Origin: Gemmatimonadetes bacterium 13_2_20CM_2_65_7
GTDB taxonomy: Bacteria > Gemmatimonadota > Gemmatimonadetes > Gemmatimonadales > GWC2-71-9
Assembly (NCBI GenBank): GCA_001915025.1
Contig: MNDR01000100.1
Coordinates: forward strand, 10,282-62,191
Direction of reading: 5' to 3'
Length of the DNA stretch: 51,910 nt
In this document: one piece after another, positions 37,058 through 45,627 of the stretch
Position numbering within the stretch: position 1 is the stretch's first letter
Layout of the letters: every line of letters starts with the position of its first letter
Made by a program: the position numbers and the translations under genes
The notes under the pieces: model-generated
What the model was told of the DNA's origin: nothing
The model's input: only the letters and a program-made list of their open reading frames with translations
The model's database searches: none

Positions 37058-38795
37058 CCCAGCCGCGGCGCGACAGGTCGCGGTAAATCACGAAGCCGCC
37101 GAGCGCAGCGAGCGCGAGCAGCAGCAGGCCGGTCGTGGTCTCATGCAGCAGCAGTTTGCCGACGCCGAACAGCACCCCGTACACCAGGACCAGCCCCGCG
37201 ATCCAGTCGAGCAGATTCGACAGGCCACCACTCGCCGCAAGCACGTCTGGCGCCTGCGCGGCAACAGGCGCCCATCCCGCGCGCGAGGGCCGGGTGCGGC
37301 GATAGAATGCCACGAGCGTCTCGTTCGGCTCCGGCTTCGTGAGGAACGTGACCGCCAGCCACACGACCGTCGTCACCGCGACGGTGATCAGCATTATATG
37401 GGCGAAGTCGACCGGCTTATCGTTGTCCAGCCCAAAAACGAGCTGGAGGAAAAGCGAGACGACGAACGCCGTCACCATCGCGGAGACTTCGCTCCACGCA
37501 TTGATGCGCCACCAGTACCAGCGGAGGAGCAGCACGCCGCCCGTTCCCGCGCCCGTCACGATCAGCAGCTTCCACGCCCCGGCGATGGATTCCAGTTTGA
37601 GCGTCACGAGCGCGGAAATGATCGTCAGTACCACCGTCGCCACCTTCGATGCCAGCACGTAATGCGCGTCGCTCCGATCACGCTTCCAAAACCGCCGGTA
37701 GAAGTCGTTCACCAGATAGCTCGCGCCCCAGTTGAGCTGCGTCGCGATCGTCGACATGTATGCAGCCGCGAACGCGGCGACCATCAGACCGCGGAGCGCC
37801 GCTGGCAGGTGATCGATCAGCACCCGGATGTAGCCTGTCTCGGGATCCTTCAGCCCAGGGTAGAGAATCAGCGAGGCCAGCGCGACGAGAATCCACGGCC
37901 ACGGCCGGATCGCATAGTGCGCGATGTTGAACCAGAGCGTGGCGAGCAACGAGTGCCGCTCGTCCTTGGCCGAGAACATCCGTTGGGCGATGTAGCCGCC
38001 TCCACCGGGCTCGGCGCCGGGATACCACGTCGCCCACCAGTTGACACCGATGTAGACGAAGAACGCGATCATCGGCATCCAGGCCGATCCCACGGCGGGA
38101 ACGATGTTCAACGCATCGCCGCGACCCGCTGCCACCAGCTTCGTCTTCATCTCCTCGATACCACCCACCGCGTTCACTGCAAACACGGCGAGAATGATCA
38201 CCATCGACATCTTGATGACGAACTGGAACATGTCGGTGACGAGGACACCCCACAGACCAGAGAGTGTCGAAATCGCCGATGTGAGCGCGATCATCCCGAG
38301 CACAATGACCAGCGCTTCGAATTTGCCGATGCCGAAGATCAACTGCAGGATCTTCACCATCGCCAGGTTCACCCATCCGAGGATGATGCAGTTGATCGGA
38401 ATCCCGAGATACAGGGCACGAAAGCCGCGCAAGAATGCGGCGGGCTTTCCCGCATAGCGGATCTCGGCAAACTCGACGTCCGTCATCACCTGTGCTCGGC
38501 GCCACAGCCGCGCATAGAAGAAGACCGTGAGCATCCCGCTCGCAAGGAAGCACCACCAGATCCAGTTCCCCGCGATACCGTTCTTCGCCACAAAACCGGT
38601 AACCGCGAGCGGGGTGTCGGCGGCGAACGTCGTCGCGACCATCGATGTGCCCGCGAGCCACCAGGGGACGTTGCGTCCGGAGAGGAAGAACTCCGTCGTG
38701 CTCTTACCGGCGCGGGCTTTGTAGTAGAACCCGATCCCGATGTTGAACGCGAAGTACGCGCCGATGATCAGCCAGTCGATGATGGTCAGTCGCAT
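37041..38795 (-). CDS. Sodium:solute symporter (SSS family)
   Basis: A 584-residue transporter with about 13-14 membrane segments. The family pattern is visible: FFLSGRNVPWWLAGTSMVATTFAADTPLAV near the start, FNIGIGFYYKARAG, and AAYMSTIATQLNWGASYLVNDFY. Substrate is not determinable, but flanking peptidoglycan-salvage genes make amino sugars or muropeptide fragments plausible. ATG 38795 has GGAGG at good spacing; the longer frame into the next promoter is unlikely. Confidence 0.9.
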   Translation of the reverse strand: MRLTIIDWLIIGAYFAFNIGIGFYYKARAGKSTTEFFLSGRNVPWWLAGTSMVATTFAADTPLAVTGFVAKNGIAGNWIWWCFLASGMLTVFFYARLWRRAQVMTDVEFAEIRYAGKPAAFLRGFRALYLGIPINCIILGWVNLAMVKILQLIFGIGKFEALVIVLGMIALTSAISTLSGLWGVLVTDMFQFVIKMSMVIILAVFAVNAVGGIEEMKTKLVAAGRGDALNIVPAVGSAWMPMIAFFVYIGVNWWATWYPGAEPGGGGYIAQRMFSAKDERHSLLATLWFNIAHYAIRPWPWILVALASLILYPGLKDPETGYIRVLIDHLPAALRGLMVAAFAAAYMSTIATQLNWGASYLVNDFYRRFWKRDRSDAHYVLASKVATVVLTIISALVTLKLESIAGAWKLLIVTGAGTGGVLLLRWYWWRINAWSEVSAMVTAFVVSLFLQLVFGLDNDKPVDFAHIMLITVAVTTVVWLAVTFLTKPEPNETLVAFYRRTRPSRAGWAPVAAQAPDVLAASGGLSNLLDWIAGLVLVYGVLFGVGKLLLHETTTGLLLLALAALGGFVIYRDLSRRGWATVVE

Positions 38796-38848
38796 GGGCC
38801 TCCAATTGGGGGTGCTAAGCGATTTGGGGCAAGCCCATTGCGGCACCG

Positions 38849-38877
38849 TTGACAGTCCGCCATCGCCCTTCTAAGTT
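38849..38877 (+). promoter_or_regulatory. Probable promoter of the IscA-type gene
   Basis: A perfect TTGACA (38849-38854) is followed after 17 bp by TAAGTT (38872-38877), a weak -10. Transcription would start near 38884, directly before the GGAGGA Shine-Dalgarno at about 38889-38894. Confidence 0.5.
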
Positions 38878-38899
38878 GCTGCCAGACTGGAGGATAGTA

Positions 38900-39253
38900 A
38901 TGGGCACGACACAAAAACCGGTTACCCTGACGCTCACCGAGCGCGCGGGTGAAGAGGTCAAGAAGTTTCTCGCGGAAGAAAAGGTTGCGCAGGAATCGGC
39001 GGGACTGCGCGTCGCCGTCCTCCCCGGCGGGTGCTCGGGCTTCCGTTATAGCCTGAACATCGAAGAGCAGCCGGCGGCGGATGACGTCGTCATCGAGAGC
39101 GCGGGCGTGCGGTTGTTTGTCGATGAGTTCAGCTCGCAGTATCTCAACGGCACCGTGATCGACTACAAGAGCAACTTCCAGGAGTCCGGGTTCGCCTTCG
39201 AGAATCCGAACGCCTCCGGCGGCTGCGGCTGCGGATCGTCGTTCACGGTCTGA
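38900..39253 (+). CDS. Iron-sulfur cluster assembly protein, IscA/ErpA/SufA type
   Basis: A 117-residue A-type carrier that receives and passes Fe-S clusters to target enzymes. The three ligands are visible: C45 in GGCSGF and C109/C111 in GGCGCGSSF. VDEFSSQYLNGTVIDY is the family core. ATG 38900 is preceded by GGAGGATAGTA and a TTGACA promoter; a strong terminator follows the stop, so it is monocistronic. Which A-type protein it is (IscA, ErpA or SufA) cannot be said. Confidence 0.93.
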   Translation: MGTTQKPVTLTLTERAGEEVKKFLAEEKVAQESAGLRVAVLPGGCSGFRYSLNIEEQPAADDVVIESAGVRLFVDEFSSQYLNGTVIDYKSNFQESGFAFENPNASGGCGCGSSFTV

Positions 39254-39281
39254 GCGTTGCTCCTTTCTGATGCGGCAGTGA

Positions 39282-39307
39282 GGGCCCGCGAACGTCGCGG
39301 GCCCTTT
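39282..39307 (+). terminator. Rho-independent terminator
   Basis: GGGCCCGCG (39282-39290) pairs perfectly with CGCGGGCCC (39296-39304) around an AACGT loop, followed by TTT and a T-rich tail. It lies 28 bases after the IscA-type stop. The next gene starts 22 bases further on. Confidence 0.88.
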
Positions 39308-39329
39308 CTATTCTAGGCGTCTAGTTCGT

Positions 39330-40799
39330 ATGCGTTCGCTCGACATCGCCGTCATCATCGCCTACTTCGCCGCCGTGATTGCGGTCGGACTGCTGCTCGC
39401 CGGTCGCCAGCGCGACGCATCCGATTACTTCCTCGGCCACCGCGGGCTGCCGTGGTGGGCCTTGATGTTCTCCGTCGTCGCCACGGAGACCTCGGCGCTG
39501 ACGGTCATCTCGGTCCCGGGGCTCGCGGCGCGTGGCAATCTCACATTCCTGCAGATCGCCTTCGGATATCTCGTCGGTCGCATCGGCGTCGCCACCCTAT
39601 TGCTGCCCGGGTATTTCGAAGGCACGCAGGATACGGCCTACCAACGTCTGGAGCATCGCTTCGGGCAAGCGGCGCGTCGCACCGCCTCCGGCGTCTTCCT
39701 GTTCACGCGCGCGCTCGCCGACTGCGTCCGGATCTTCGCGACGGCGATTCCGCTGGCTATCATCACGCATTGGAGCCTGACCGCGGGAATCATCGCGATT
39801 GGCTTCGTGACGCTCGTGTACACGTGGGTTGGCGGGCTGCGGGCCGTCGTGTGGGTCGACGTGATCCAGCTCGGCGTCTACTTACTGGGCGGGATCGCGA
39901 CGTTGATCGTGGCGACCCACCTCGCCGGCGGCGTCGCCGCGTTCAGTCGCGCGTGGGACACGGGAAAACTCACCGCTTTCGACTTCGGTCTGTCGTTCAC
40001 GAAGACGTACACATTTTGGGGTGGTGTCATCGGTGGTGCCCTGTTGTCGGCCGCATCACATGGAACCGATCATCTGATCGTGCAGCGGCTGCTCGCCGCA
40101 CGCAATCTGAAAGACGCGCAGCGCGCGCTGGTCGGATCGGGAGTCTTCATCATCCTGCAGTTCGCGCTGTTCTTGCTCGTGGGAACGAGTCTCTGGCTTG
40201 CGGGCGCCGATCATCCCGGGATGCGCGGAGACGCCATCTACCCGACGTTCATCACCACGCAGTTGCCCGCCGGTCTTGCCGGCCTCGTCGTCGCGGGGAT
40301 CCTGGCGGCTGCGATGAGCAGCCATGCTTCCGCCGTCAACTCACTTGCCTCGGCGTCGACGCATGACTTCTACGCACCGCTTACAGGCCGTCAGGATCCA
40401 GAGCAACTGCTACGAGTGGGACGCTGGCTCACGTTGGTGTGGACCGCGGTGCTGGTCACGGGCGCGATCGCGTTTCGGGATCAGAACACGCCGGTCGTCC
40501 AGCTCGCGCTCAGCATCGTGTCGCTGACCTATGGCGCTCTTCTTGGCACGTACATCCTCGGCGGCGCATGGCAGCGCGCGCGCCAGCGCGACGTCATCAT
40601 CGCCCTGATCGTGAGTATCCTCATCATGTCCCCAATCGTCCTGGGCGCAGTCATCCCGCATTTCCCGGTGCGCTGGCTCCCCGGCCTGGCGTGGCCGTGG
40701 TATGTGCCACTGGGAACTGCAATCACGGTGCTAGTGGGGGTTCTGTCTTCGTTCGTCGCAAGTGACGGAAGGACGGAAGGACGGAACGATGCCGCCTGA
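39330..40799 (+). CDS. Sodium:solute symporter (SSS family)
   Basis: A 489-residue transporter with about 13 membrane segments. Typical features: DYFLGHRGLPWWALMFSVVATETSALTVISVPG, ARGNLTFLQIAFGYLVGR, SAASHGTDHLIVQRLLAARN and AAMSSHASAVNSLASASTHDFY. It is followed by a BadF-type kinase gene whose ATG lies inside its last codons, so the pair is likely an import-and-phosphorylate unit. Substrate is probably an amino sugar such as GlcNAc or MurNAc, by inference. Confidence 0.9.
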   Translation: MRSLDIAVIIAYFAAVIAVGLLLAGRQRDASDYFLGHRGLPWWALMFSVVATETSALTVISVPGLAARGNLTFLQIAFGYLVGRIGVATLLLPGYFEGTQDTAYQRLEHRFGQAARRTASGVFLFTRALADCVRIFATAIPLAIITHWSLTAGIIAIGFVTLVYTWVGGLRAVVWVDVIQLGVYLLGGIATLIVATHLAGGVAAFSRAWDTGKLTAFDFGLSFTKTYTFWGGVIGGALLSAASHGTDHLIVQRLLAARNLKDAQRALVGSGVFIILQFALFLLVGTSLWLAGADHPGMRGDAIYPTFITTQLPAGLAGLVVAGILAAAMSSHASAVNSLASASTHDFYAPLTGRQDPEQLLRVGRWLTLVWTAVLVTGAIAFRDQNTPVVQLALSIVSLTYGALLGTYILGGAWQRARQRDVIIALIVSILIMSPIVLGAVIPHFPVRWLPGLAWPWYVPLGTAITVLVGVLSSFVASDGRTEGRNDAA

Positions 40800-41736
40800 G
40801 TCCCCTTCCGTCCTCTTGCTCGGTGTCGATGCCGGCGGCTCTCACACCGCCGTCGCGATCGGCGACGCCCGTGGTCGCGTGCTCGCGCGCGCGGAAGGCC
40901 CCGGCTCCGCCATGCGGCCCGGCGGCGCCGAGCGATCGGCGGCGGTCATCCTGGACGTGGCGCGGCGCGCGGCGACGCAGGCCAAGGTCTCTCTCCCGGC
41001 GGTGTTTGCCGTGGTCGGCGCAGCGGGCGCCGGCTTTGCGCCGGAGCAAGACGCGCTCGCAGCGGCGCTGACCGAGGCCGGCGTCGCGACTCGCGTCAAC
41101 GTCCGCACCGACATCGAGATCGCCTTGGCGGCGGCATTCGGAGACGGGCCAGGGATGCTGATCAATGCCGGCACCGGCTCTATTGCCTGTGCGCGCGCGC
41201 CCGACGAGACGCTGCATCGCGCCGGCGGGTATGGTTGGCAGCTTGGCGACGAGGGCAGCGGCTATTGGTTCGGACGGCGAGCGCTCGCCGCGGCGGGTCG
41301 CTCACAAGACGGCCGCGAGGAGTCATCCACGCTCCTCGAGCGGGTCCTCCTGGCGCTGAGTCTCCGCACACTGGACGATCTGGTTCGCTGGTCTACGACC
41401 GCGACGCCGGCCCAAGTCGCGTCGCTCGCTCCCCATGTCCTCAACGCCGCGCTCGAAGGCGAGTACGTGGCCCAACGAATCGTCGAGGACGCCGCGGCGG
41501 AGCTGCTCTTGCTCCTTCGCGTCCTCAGCCGTCATTTCCCGGGAAACGATCCGATTCGTGTGTCGACCGCCGGAGGACTGTTGCTTCCAGGCTCTCCGCT
41601 GCTCGCGGCATTGCGCGTCAAAGTCGGCGTGGAGCTACCGCGAGCGCGATTCGCGGACGTCGGTGGAACGGTGGATGGACCGGCCGGCGCACTGCGTCTC
41701 GCGGCGCAGCTGTTTGCCGCGCCGCCCGGCAACTAA
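40789..41736 (+). CDS. BadF/BadG-type sugar kinase (GlcNAc/MurNAc kinase-like)
   Basis: A 315-residue ASKHA-fold kinase. VLLLGVDAGGSHTAVAIGDARG gives the phosphate-1 loop, LINAGTGSIACAR phosphate-2, and STAGGLLLPG the adenosine motif; GWQLGDEGSGYWFGRRAL is typical of N-acetylglucosamine kinases of this family. Clostridial MurK, which phosphorylates MurNAc and GlcNAc, is a relative. ATG 40789 lies 11 bases inside the symporter end, next to a GACGGAAG repeat that supplies the Shine-Dalgarno. It probably phosphorylates sugars freed by NagZ and NamZ. Confidence 0.85.
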   Translation: MPPESPSVLLLGVDAGGSHTAVAIGDARGRVLARAEGPGSAMRPGGAERSAAVILDVARRAATQAKVSLPAVFAVVGAAGAGFAPEQDALAAALTEAGVATRVNVRTDIEIALAAAFGDGPGMLINAGTGSIACARAPDETLHRAGGYGWQLGDEGSGYWFGRRALAAAGRSQDGREESSTLLERVLLALSLRTLDDLVRWSTTATPAQVASLAPHVLNAALEGEYVAQRIVEDAAAELLLLLRVLSRHFPGNDPIRVSTAGGLLLPGSPLLAALRVKVGVELPRARFADVGGTVDGPAGALRLAAQLFAAPPGN

Positions 41737-43265
41737 GCGGGTTCCCCTCCGACTCGAGGCCCGACCTCTCCTTCACGCCGTACTCTGCTGTGTCGCACGC
41801 TGTACAAGAAGTAGATCACCGCTCCGGCGACCAACCACGCCACGAACCGCACCTTAGTGAGTGTGGGCAGGCTCACAATCAGGTAGACGCAGAAAAGAAT
41901 CGAGACAATCGGCAGCAGCGGCACCCACGGTGTGCGGAAGGGACGAGGCCGCTTGGGGTCGGTGCGGCGCAGCACGATGATCCCGAGCGCCACGAGGATA
42001 AACGCGAACAACGTGCCGATGTTGGTCAGCTCGAGGACGACACCGATCGGCGCGATCGCGGCGAACAGCGCGACGAAAATTCCGGTCACGATGGTCGTGA
42101 CGTGCGGCGTCTTGTAGCGAGGATGCAGGCGCGCCGCCCATGGCGGCAGCAAGCCATCGCGCGCCATCGACATGAAGATTCGGGCCTGGCCGAGCTGGAA
42201 CACGAGCAGGACGGACGTCATGGCGGCGACGGCGCCCAGCGCGAGAACGCCGGCGGCCCAGTCTGCGTGGATGTACTGGAGCGCGACGGCGAGCGGATCG
42301 GGCACGTTGAGCTTGTCCCACGGAATGATCCCCGTCAGCACGAACGCGATCCCGACGTAGAGCACAGTACAGATGATCAGCGACCAGATGATGCCCCGCG
42401 GAATGTCGCGTTGGGGATTCCGTGCTTCCTCGGCTGCCGTGCTGACGGCGTCAAACCCGATATACGAAAAGAAGATGATTGCAGCGCCAACGCTGATGCC
42501 CGCCAGGCCGTTGGGCGCGAAGGCGGGCGTCGACCATTGCTGCGGCTTCACATAGGCGATGCCCACGACCAGGAACAGGCCGATGATCGCCACTTTGATC
42601 ACGACCATGAGGGTGTTCACCCACGCCGTTTCCTTCGTGCCGATCACGAGCAGCCAGGTGATGATCGCGACGATCCCGAATGCCGGGAGATTGAAAACCA
42701 GCGGAATGGGACCGAGGTGCGGTACTGAGGCCAGCAGGGCGGGATTGTGCCGCGCCGTCAGAATATCGGTGACCAACCAGCGCGGCAGCTCGACGCCGAG
42801 GCCGCGGAGCAGCGAATCGAAGCAGCCGGCCCAGCCGATGGCCACCGCGATGTTGCCTACCGCGTACTCCAGGATCAGGTCCCAACCGATGATCCAGGCA
42901 ACGAGCTCACCCAGGGTGGCGTAGGCGTAGGTATACGCGCTCCCTGAGATCGGGATCATGGCCGCAAATTCGGAATACGTGATCGCCGCGAGCGCGCTCG
43001 TCACGCCGGCCAGGACAATCGAGACGACGATCGCGGCGCCGGCGCCCACGTGCCCCGCATCGCCGCTGATCGCGGTCCCGATAGCGGCGAAGATCCCGGC
43101 GCCGATGATCGCGCCGATGCCCAGCGCCGTGAGCTGCACCGCGCCAAGCGTGCGGCGCATCCCGCCGCCGACCTCGCTGTCGGCGATGCACTGGTCGACG
43201 GTCTTCCGGGCAAACAGCTGTCCCCTGAGCACCGAATCAACCTGCCTGATGATGTGTGACGGCAA
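41733..43265 (-). CDS. APC-family amino acid permease
   Basis: A 510-residue transporter with about twelve membrane helices. RTLGAVQLTALGIGAIIGAGIFAAIG near the N-terminus holds the APC GAGIF substrate loop, and FFSYIGFDAVSTAAEEARNPQRDIPRGI is the family consensus. It resembles cationic-amino-acid transporters (YfnA/CAT type); substrate unknown. Start is TTG 43265 or, more conventionally, GTG 43232, which begins just before the conserved LFARKTVDQCIADSE. The 3' end overlaps the kinase gene by four bases. Confidence 0.92.
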   Translation of the reverse strand: MPSHIIRQVDSVLRGQLFARKTVDQCIADSEVGGGMRRTLGAVQLTALGIGAIIGAGIFAAIGTAISGDAGHVGAGAAIVVSIVLAGVTSALAAITYSEFAAMIPISGSAYTYAYATLGELVAWIIGWDLILEYAVGNIAVAIGWAGCFDSLLRGLGVELPRWLVTDILTARHNPALLASVPHLGPIPLVFNLPAFGIVAIITWLLVIGTKETAWVNTLMVVIKVAIIGLFLVVGIAYVKPQQWSTPAFAPNGLAGISVGAAIIFFSYIGFDAVSTAAEEARNPQRDIPRGIIWSLIICTVLYVGIAFVLTGIIPWDKLNVPDPLAVALQYIHADWAAGVLALGAVAAMTSVLLVFQLGQARIFMSMARDGLLPPWAARLHPRYKTPHVTTIVTGIFVALFAAIAPIGVVLELTNIGTLFAFILVALGIIVLRRTDPKRPRPFRTPWVPLLPIVSILFCVYLIVSLPTLTKVRFVAWLVAGAVIYFLYSVRHSRVRREGEVGPRVGGEPA

Positions 43266-43268
43266 TCG

Positions 43269-43902
43269 CTACGGGATGACCCAAACGCTGGTGACGTCGT
43301 CGACGTGGCGCCCATCACGCGTCGTAGCAGGATAGAAGACGAACCCCATCATCCGCTCGGTAAACTCACGACGATATCCCGCATCCTTGATGGGAGGAAT
43401 CACCTCAACTCGCGTGACTCGACCGTCCGCTGTGACCCAGAACCTGACCTCGTGCCGCCGGCCGCGGACGTCGCTCGGCGCGCCCGGCGGCGTCCAGATC
43501 GTCCACCGCGGTGAGGCGTGGGAAATATCACTCCCCTTGCCGCCCGAGCCAGAGCCGGTGTCGGCACCCGTTCCCGTGCCCGTCCCCGTGCCTTTCCCGC
43601 CGCCGGTCCCCGGTCCCTGTCCTGGCCCGCCCGTCGTCCCCACACCTGCGCCGATCGCGGCCGGCGGCAGAACTGCGGCCGTTGTCGGAATCTCGATTTT
43701 TACCGGCTCGGGAAGCGGCACGGAGACAGTCTGACTGAAAGAACTGGGCTCCACGCCACAAGACGAGCACCGCGATCGTCACATGCGCGAGGAAAGACAA
43801 CGCTGCGGCTCGCCCCTCGCGCCGCCGTGGGAGCGGAAGCGCATAGGAATCGAAGGCAGGTCGGGTGGCTGGTGTGAGGTCAGGCACGTTCAATAGATAC
43901 AC
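43269..43902 (-). pseudogene. TonB-like energy transducer with one frameshift
   Basis: The first frame from 43902 gives a TonB start: a cytoplasmic segment (PLPRRREGRAA) and membrane helix (ALSFLAHVTIAVLVLWRGAQFF). From about 43735-43750 the protein continues in another frame: FSQTVSVPLPEPVKIEI, a Gly/Thr-rich linker (GTGTGTGTG), and a TonB C-terminal domain (RGRRHEVRFWVTADGRVTRVEVIPP...GFVFYPATTRDGRHV). The shift equals one extra base. Joined, it is about 210 residues. It may be inactive, or the base may be an error. Confidence 0.8.
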
Positions 43903-43968
43903 TGCGAAGCAATGCGGGGCACGACTTGCGCCGCGCCCCGAATGTTTCAGTCCACGTCGTGTGATGGC

Positions 43969-44397
43969 TTAGTGTGCGGCCGCCTGCTCCGCCGGCGTGA
44001 ATCCGATCACCTGGACACCCGCCCCCTTGGCGATGTCCATCGCGCGGACGATGTCGCCGTACTTGCGGTTCGGTGCCGACTTGATGAACAGCAGCTTCGC
44101 CGGGCGCTGATCGTAGAGCTCGTGGAACTTGGCATCGAGGGCCGCGAACGGGACCGGCTGTCTGTTGATCGCGTACGACCCGTCTGGCAGCAGCTCCAGC
44201 ACGATCTGATCGCTCGACTGTTGCTTTTGCTTCGGCTGCTGCTTCTGCTCGGGCGGCACTTGCACGTCGAAATCGCGCCGCGACAGCGGCAGCGTGATCA
44301 TGAAGATGATCAGCAGCACGAGCAGCACGTCGATCATCGGCGTGACGTTGATGTCCGAGCTGAGCCCGCTGCCCGAGCCTCCGCTTCCCATCGCCAT
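43969..44397 (-). CDS. ExbD/TolR-type biopolymer transport protein
   Basis: A 142-residue protein with one N-terminal helix: DINVTPMIDVLLVLLIIFMITLP has the Asp that carries protons in the ExbD/TolR family (VTPMIDVLL). A Gln/Lys linker (EQKQQPKQKQQ) leads to a periplasmic domain (AKLLFIKSAPNRKYGDIVRAMDIAKGAGVQVIGFTPA). It is the last intact gene of the ExbB-ExbD-ExbD set, three bases after the other exbD. Confidence 0.93.
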   Translation of the reverse strand: MAMGSGGSGSGLSSDINVTPMIDVLLVLLIIFMITLPLSRRDFDVQVPPEQKQQPKQKQQSSDQIVLELLPDGSYAINRQPVPFAALDAKFHELYDQRPAKLLFIKSAPNRKYGDIVRAMDIAKGAGVQVIGFTPAEQAAAH

Positions 44398-44400
44398 CGC

Positions 44401-44868
44401 TCAGTGCCTTTCCGGGCGCGTCGAGCGCTCCTGCTCGGCGATCGCTCCCACCACGCGGACTCCGGCCTTGCGCGCCATTTCCAACGCCGCCTGCACGCGC
44501 TCGTACTTGACGGATTCATCCGCTTTCAGGTACATGATTTTGTCGATCGTGCGGTTGGCGTACAGGTTCGTGAGCTGGGCCGGCAGATCGGCATCACTAA
44601 TGTACCGCGGGCCGGTGTATTTGCCGCTCGAGCCCGTGACGTCCAGATAAAACTTCCCGTCGCGGTCGATCCCCAGACGGATCTCGCCTTCTTGCTCCTC
44701 GCGGGCGTCGGGATTTTTAGCGCGCGGAATCGTGGCCTGGAATCCGGCGGTGATCGCGGGCGTCACGATCATGAAGATGATAAGCAGCACCAGCATCACG
44801 TCGATCATCGGCGTGACGTTGATGTTCGCCGCCACCGCCCCTTTCGCCGAAGCAGCACCCATGGCCAT
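44401..44868 (-). CDS. ExbD/TolR-type biopolymer transport protein
   Basis: A 155-residue paralogue of the adjacent ExbD. ANINVTPMIDVMLVLLIIFMIVTP contains the proton-path Asp. The periplasmic part (IDKIMYLKADESVKYERVQAALEMARKAGVRVVGAI) is normal. An insert with the sequence REEQEGEIRLGIDRDGKFYLDVTGSSGKY is longer than in the second ExbD. It follows exbB by six bases. Confidence 0.93.
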   Translation of the reverse strand: MAMGAASAKGAVAANINVTPMIDVMLVLLIIFMIVTPAITAGFQATIPRAKNPDAREEQEGEIRLGIDRDGKFYLDVTGSSGKYTGPRYISDADLPAQLTNLYANRTIDKIMYLKADESVKYERVQAALEMARKAGVRVVGAIAEQERSTRPERH

Positions 44869-44874
44869 CGGCGC

Positions 44875-45618
44875 TTATCCTTTGATCGGGCCGCTGGTCT
44901 GCGACGTCTTCTGCGTCTGGAATTCCTTGGTGAAAATCGACCGGCCGAACTCGCTGCCGACGCTCTTGATGAGATAATCGATCAGCTCTTTCGACGTGTA
45001 CGTCATCTCCACCGTCAGGAAGTCGATCTTGGTGCTGAAGTAGTTGTAGAGCCACACGGCCGGAATCGCGACCATGAGACCGAAGGCCGTGGTGATCAGC
45101 GCTTCGGCGACGCCGCCCGTGATCGCCGCGAGGGACCCCGAGCCGCCGGACGCCGACATGCCTTGGAAGGCCGTCACGATACCCATCGTCGTGCCGAGCA
45201 GACCCACGAACGGCGCCGTGGCACCGGTCGTCGCCAGAATGCCGAGGCCGCGCTTCAACTCAGCGGTGATGATCAGCATCTGCCGTTCGACGGCGCGCTC
45301 GGCCGAGTTGATGTCGGCCGCGGTAATCGTGGCGCGGTCGCGCAGCAGCGGCTTCACTTCCAAGAGCGCCTCACCGAGCACGCGGGCGACGTGACTCTTC
45401 TTGTTCTTTTCCGCCAAGGCGATCGCGCCATCGAGCTGCTCTTCCTGCAAGTAGCGCGAGAACTCGGGGGCGAATTTCCGGGTCTCCTTCTGCGACTTGC
45501 GCAGATAGATCCACTTGGAAATGCTGACCGCCCACGACCAGGCCGACATGACGAACATGACGACCACGATGCCTTTGGCGAACAGCCCCATCGATGCCCA
45601 TAGATCTGCGTAACTCAT
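44875..45618 (-). CDS. ExbB/TolQ-type proton channel
   Basis: A 247-residue inner-membrane protein with three helices (FAKGIVVVMFVMSAWSWAVSI; ATTGATAPFVGLLGTTMGIVTAF; GVAEALITTAFGLMVAIPAVWLYNYF). The segments GATAPFVGLLGTTMGI and EALITTAFGLMVAIPA match the MotA/TolQ/ExbB family. It energises TonB together with ExbD. It follows a tonB gene by nine bases and precedes two exbD genes. Confidence 0.94.
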   Translation of the reverse strand: MSYADLWASMGLFAKGIVVVMFVMSAWSWAVSISKWIYLRKSQKETRKFAPEFSRYLQEEQLDGAIALAEKNKKSHVARVLGEALLEVKPLLRDRATITAADINSAERAVERQMLIITAELKRGLGILATTGATAPFVGLLGTTMGIVTAFQGMSASGGSGSLAAITGGVAEALITTAFGLMVAIPAVWLYNYFSTKIDFLTVEMTYTSKELIDYLIKSVGSEFGRSIFTKEFQTQKTSQTSGPIKG

Positions 45619-45627
45619 CGTGTCTCC

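Noticed and set aside
41235-42728. Plus-strand open frame of 497 codons over the kinase and permease
   Set aside because: Overlaps conserved genes in another frame and on the other strand; composition is antisense-like.
43903-43968. Rho-independent terminator after the second exbD
   Set aside because: Only a six-bp CGGGGC/GCCCCG stem with a 14-base loop and no T-run.
43912-45603. Plus-strand open frame of 563 codons opposite the ExbB/ExbD genes
   Set aside because: Antisense of three clear family members.
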